Assembly (NCBI RefSeq): GCF_014287475.1
Contig: NZ_JACOPF010000002.1
Span: 186,001-250,000 of the forward strand
DNA length: 64,000 bases
Origin: Mediterraneibacter hominis
GTDB lineage: Bacteria; Bacillota; Clostridia; Lachnospirales; Lachnospiraceae
Direction: 5' to 3'
In this document: positions 62,801-64,000 of the stretch, piece after piece
Layout of the letters: every line of letters begins with the position of its first letter
Numbering within the stretch: the stretch's first letter is position 1
The notes under the pieces: model-generated
The model's database searches: none
Seen by the model: the letters and a program-made list of their open reading frames with translations, nothing else
What the model was told of the DNA's origin: nothing
Program-made: the position numbers and the translations under genes

Positions 62801-62842
62801 ATTTAATTCCTCAAAGAACATCCAGGGAGGCGTGGTCTGCAT
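59840..62842 (-). CDS. PAS-GAF-GGDEF-PAS-GGDEF(degenerate)-EAL c-di-GMP signalling protein with C11 tract at its end
   Basis: A 1000-residue protein. N-terminal PAS (about 1-115) contains a Cys pair (PCSFCRNSQ). A GAF-like domain (about 130-275) follows, then a GGDEF domain (about 290-430) with intact YRIGGDEFLAV, a second PAS (about 445-580), and a degenerate GGDEF (about 590-735; FFRLTGLYFMGI). The EAL domain (about 750-985) has EVL in place of EAL (GGEVLLRW) but keeps IELTETHF, DDFGTGYSSL, KLDRS and VEGVEN, so hydrolysis is still plausible. The last codons run through 11 Cs (PPP). It is the last gene of the HD-GYP/PilZ run; AAGGAG precedes the ATG. Confidence 0.9.
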   Translation of the reverse strand: MQTTPPWMFFEELNTSVYVTDIETYELVYMNRYAKELYAIQSDEEYKNKKCYQILYDYPLPCSFCRNSQIKKGEFLEWEHYNPVLGNSYLLKDTIFTFSGRNYHFHMAFAPHVQSADLEVPNPEAFINQCLLQTYSTDEPDESLNIVLNYMGLHLKCDCIYIYEYSANMLYETYSYTSPELPKDFKTFLSQHPDYYSLHWSNCREPVLIHADMITSHEDPELYELFQKVGIKALLLVPIIHAKHTVGLFVLENYTVDLPVIITSICRVMVHFIAYLISRRDLKERLEQVGYHDKLTNALNRHSLSESIERDLFIRPLGIVYCDIVNMKMLNDTQGHVKGDEVLISVSSILFNLFTVQRVYRIGGDEFLAVSENITKKEFQDKVQLLRQSFKQKHLEVSCGTSWSDNADKAFAILIDEADQEMYKDKQRTHRKQNSNTIESMTLQYFIQNCYFDNETFIKSITSRETVLYFFVGDMQKNLFYISDNMKEDLGFSNNLVYDFIALLENKIIAEDRQRYIDESRRIFSEKQTVFNIRYRILGKHNEVFWIHCQGILKWKDDNTVPLFFSGTMQRLKNESFMDGVSGMLNLSVAMDTLTTMCENPLPFLLIGFSLRDYAQINILLGHKKGNELLHQICSQIEIHLGSAFLFFRLTGLYFMGITRSAPDLEQLAADLNRIVVSIYKEYNLHLVYPCAITFVHYPGDGKTASDLIEAVFTITKKAKRELNIPYLEYASIKDSFSQDIIFSIQQDITHNFRNFRIVVQPQVRTTTGEIVGGEVLLRWSYKGKNVPPSQFIPLLESTYLIIPVGKWVIEQAVLIYKKLSKIKPDIRLSINISYLQVIENSLFPFIRHTLDKHNVAGHNFVIELTETHFDKMPEYMEKFIEQCRESDISFAVDDFGTGYSSLQFLLKYPAELVKLDRSIIYETTHSRKKVDFLMSIIYACHRFDKEVCVEGVENIGEFDIVKAAQADYIQGYYFYKPLETDDFLSLFPPPHTHLVLTKN
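59869..59879 (-). repeat. C11 tract in the C-terminal codons of the GGDEF/EAL protein
   Basis: Eleven Gs on the plus strand, read as C11 coding FPPPH near the stop. One base less gives the tail THIWS and stop; one base more gives a longer tail of about 18 residues ending at a stop near 59816. The longest homopolymer G/C run in the window. Confidence 0.8.
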
Positions 62843-62870
62843 ATATTCATACTCCTTTCGATAAAATACA

Positions 62871-63521
62871 TCAGCGGCTGCGCTTCTTCAAAGCTGTAGC
62901 CTGAAGCTTCAAAATATCCCGGTACAGGAGATCCTCTGTACGTTCATCTGGAAGAGTAAAACTACATCCATAAAAATACATGCCGTTCTCATCAGCAGGA
63001 AGACGACGGCGCACAGTACAAAAAAATTCATAAGGCGCTCCGCCTTCTTTAAGAGAAAGTCCAGTAACGATGAAGGCGCTTTCGACTTCGTAATACGCGC
63101 CGCATTTTATACCGAGTCCAGTTAAGCTGATATCTGCAACAAGACAGGGCTGTAAACTAGATTCGCAGGAAATAAACGCCTCTTTATTTATATATTGACG
63201 GAAGTTCTTGCGGTGCTCTATCCCTAAGAGTGTATCTGTTAATTGAATATCCCAATACGTAGAGTAGGAACGTATAACGGTTCCACGATATATTACAAGC
63301 TGATTTCGGCTGCCAGAGGAGGGGTGAATACGCAATTTAACAGTGCTGTTTTCCTGTGTGCTGCGCGGAAGAGCTTCACCTTTGTGATGTATAATCCGAG
63401 CTGTCTCATCTTTGGGGCACTCCTGCACTATACCTGCGAATAACAGTTTATTGTCCGGTGTGAATACTTCACATAAAGAATGAATATATGCTTTTATATT
63501 AATTTCTTTTTTTTCTTCCAA
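62871..63521 (-). CDS. PilZ-domain c-di-GMP binding protein
   Basis: A 216-residue protein. The first about 100 residues are a YcgR-N-like beta domain. The PilZ domain follows with RKNFR (Arg104, Arg108) and DISLTG (Asp130, Ser132, Gly135), the two c-di-GMP binding motifs. Relatives slow the motor or bind stators. The start is TTG at 63521 with GGAGG seven bases upstream. It lies between HD-GYP and GGDEF/EAL genes on the same strand. Confidence 0.9.
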   Translation of the reverse strand: MEEKKEINIKAYIHSLCEVFTPDNKLLFAGIVQECPKDETARIIHHKGEALPRSTQENSTVKLRIHPSSGSRNQLVIYRGTVIRSYSTYWDIQLTDTLLGIEHRKNFRQYINKEAFISCESSLQPCLVADISLTGLGIKCGAYYEVESAFIVTGLSLKEGGAPYEFFCTVRRRLPADENGMYFYGCSFTLPDERTEDLLYRDILKLQATALKKRSR

Positions 63522-63524
63522 ATT

Positions 63525-64000
63525 CTATTCCTCCTGTGATATACAGCTATTATATTGTTCTGTTAATGTATGGTATAAAGCGCGCGTAGCTTCTGAAGTA
63601 TGTAAAGCAGCGCTGTAAATATCCTCTGCATGTCGGAAAAATATATCTGCGACATAGGGACAAATTTTTCTTTCCTTGCATAGGTTTTTTAAAATCTGAA
63701 GGCTTTGTTCAAGGGAGAAGGCTTCTTTATAACTGCGTTTTTCAAATAAAGCGCTAGTAATGTCGGCTACTGCTACGATTCTTTGGGGAAACGTAAGCTG
63801 TGCCTTGCTAAGTCCTCTGGGATATCCGGTGCCGTCCAGACGTTCATGGTGTCGTATGGCGATTTGAAGAATTTTATCACTGACACAGCCTTTTAAAAGA
63901 GCCTCTGTGATTGCAACATGGGATTTCATAATGCTCCAGTCCTCCGGTGAGAGAGTGCCGGGAGAATCCAGAATATAAGAGGGGATAGCAATTTTACCGA
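63525..64000 (-). CDS. HD-GYP domain phosphodiesterase, 5' partial
   Basis: The frame is open to the right edge of the window, so the N-terminus is missing. The visible part has GKIAIPSYILDSPGTLSPED, a metal-binding His in MKSHVAITEALL, and the HD-GYP signature RHHERLDGTGYPRGL. Such proteins degrade c-di-GMP. The stop lies four bases before the PilZ start. First gene in the minus-strand c-di-GMP run. Confidence 0.9.
   Translation of the reverse strand, partial: GKIAIPSYILDSPGTLSPEDWSIMKSHVAITEALLKGCVSDKILQIAIRHHERLDGTGYPRGLSKAQLTFPQRIVAVADITSALFEKRSYKEAFSLEQSLQILKNLCKERKICPYVADIFFRHAEDIYSAALHTSEATRALYHTLTEQYNSCISQEE

Noticed and set aside
1..64000. tRNA, rRNA, CRISPR, insertion sequences, att sites
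   Set aside because: None seen. The only large repeats are the flagellin genes with their leaders and promoters.

Overview
This window carries the flagellar, chemotaxis and c-di-GMP gene cluster of a Gram-positive anaerobe, most likely a gut Lachnospiraceae (Clostridium cluster XIVa). The support is the gene content: FlbD, the TIGR02530 flagellar-operon protein, a CheC-FliN fusion (FliY), CheC/CheD/CheV, a YviE-FliW-CsrA block and Bacillus/Clostridium-type SigD promoters. Purine-rich ribosome binding sites and Lachnospiraceae-like flagellins agree. Species cannot be named from sequence alone. I see no tRNA, rRNA, CRISPR array, insertion sequence or integrase.

Layout. 1-3.6 kb: end of a sugar operon with a 2-hydroxyacid dehydrogenase, mannose-family PTS IIC, IID and IIB, and a 3-hexulose-6-phosphate-synthase-like protein, closed by a terminator. 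3.6-4.6 kb (minus): two small envelope proteins with PepSY-like tails. 4.6-9.1 kb: a glycosyltransferase/FkbM methyltransferase fusion and flagellin copy 1. 9.1-13.8 kb (minus): cheA-cheW-cheR-cheB. 13.9-15.7 kb: a FliK-like protein and a stand-alone FlhB C-domain (ylqG/ylqH-like). 15.7-17.1 kb (minus): a chemoreceptor without a sensor domain. 17.3-43.7 kb: one unbroken 33-gene run, flgB to comFB, coding basal body, export gate, motor, switch, SigD, CheY/C/D/V, an EAL-HDOD protein and a ParA-ComFB pair. 43.8-47.1 kb: fliD-fliS-fliT-like from a near-perfect SigD promoter. 47.1-49.0 kb: a stand-alone FtsE-like ATPase and a degenerate nucleotidyltransferase. 49.0-54.2 kb: flgM-flgN-flgK-flgL-yviE-fliW-csrA and a hemerythrin. 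54.3-57.9 kb: a large chemoreceptor, a zinc-ribbon/NUMOD4 protein and an unknown protein. 58.0-59.8 kb: flagellin copy 2. 59.8-64 kb (minus): HD-GYP, PilZ and a GGDEF/EAL protein.

Main observation. The only G or C runs of 8 or more that I found by reading are six, and each sits where a one-base length change would matter for motility: the -35/-10 spacers of both flagellin SigD promoters (G8 and G9), the spacer of the sigma-A-like flgB promoter (G9), two sites in the glycosyltransferase/FkbM reading frame (G8 and G9), and the extreme C-terminal codons of the GGDEF/EAL protein (C11). This looks like a coordinated set of slipped-strand contingency loci acting on flagellar switch-on, flagellin choice, flagellin modification and c-di-GMP turnover.

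Both flagellin mRNAs also share a leader with a stem supported by compensatory changes between the copies, and a hairpin with GGA in its loop next to the Shine-Dalgarno, which resembles the known CsrA control of Bacillus hag. FliW and CsrA are encoded in the window. Further candidates for new biology are the ParA-ComFB pair inside the chemotaxis operon (no flhF or flhG is present here) and the nuclease-less zinc-ribbon/NUMOD4 protein.
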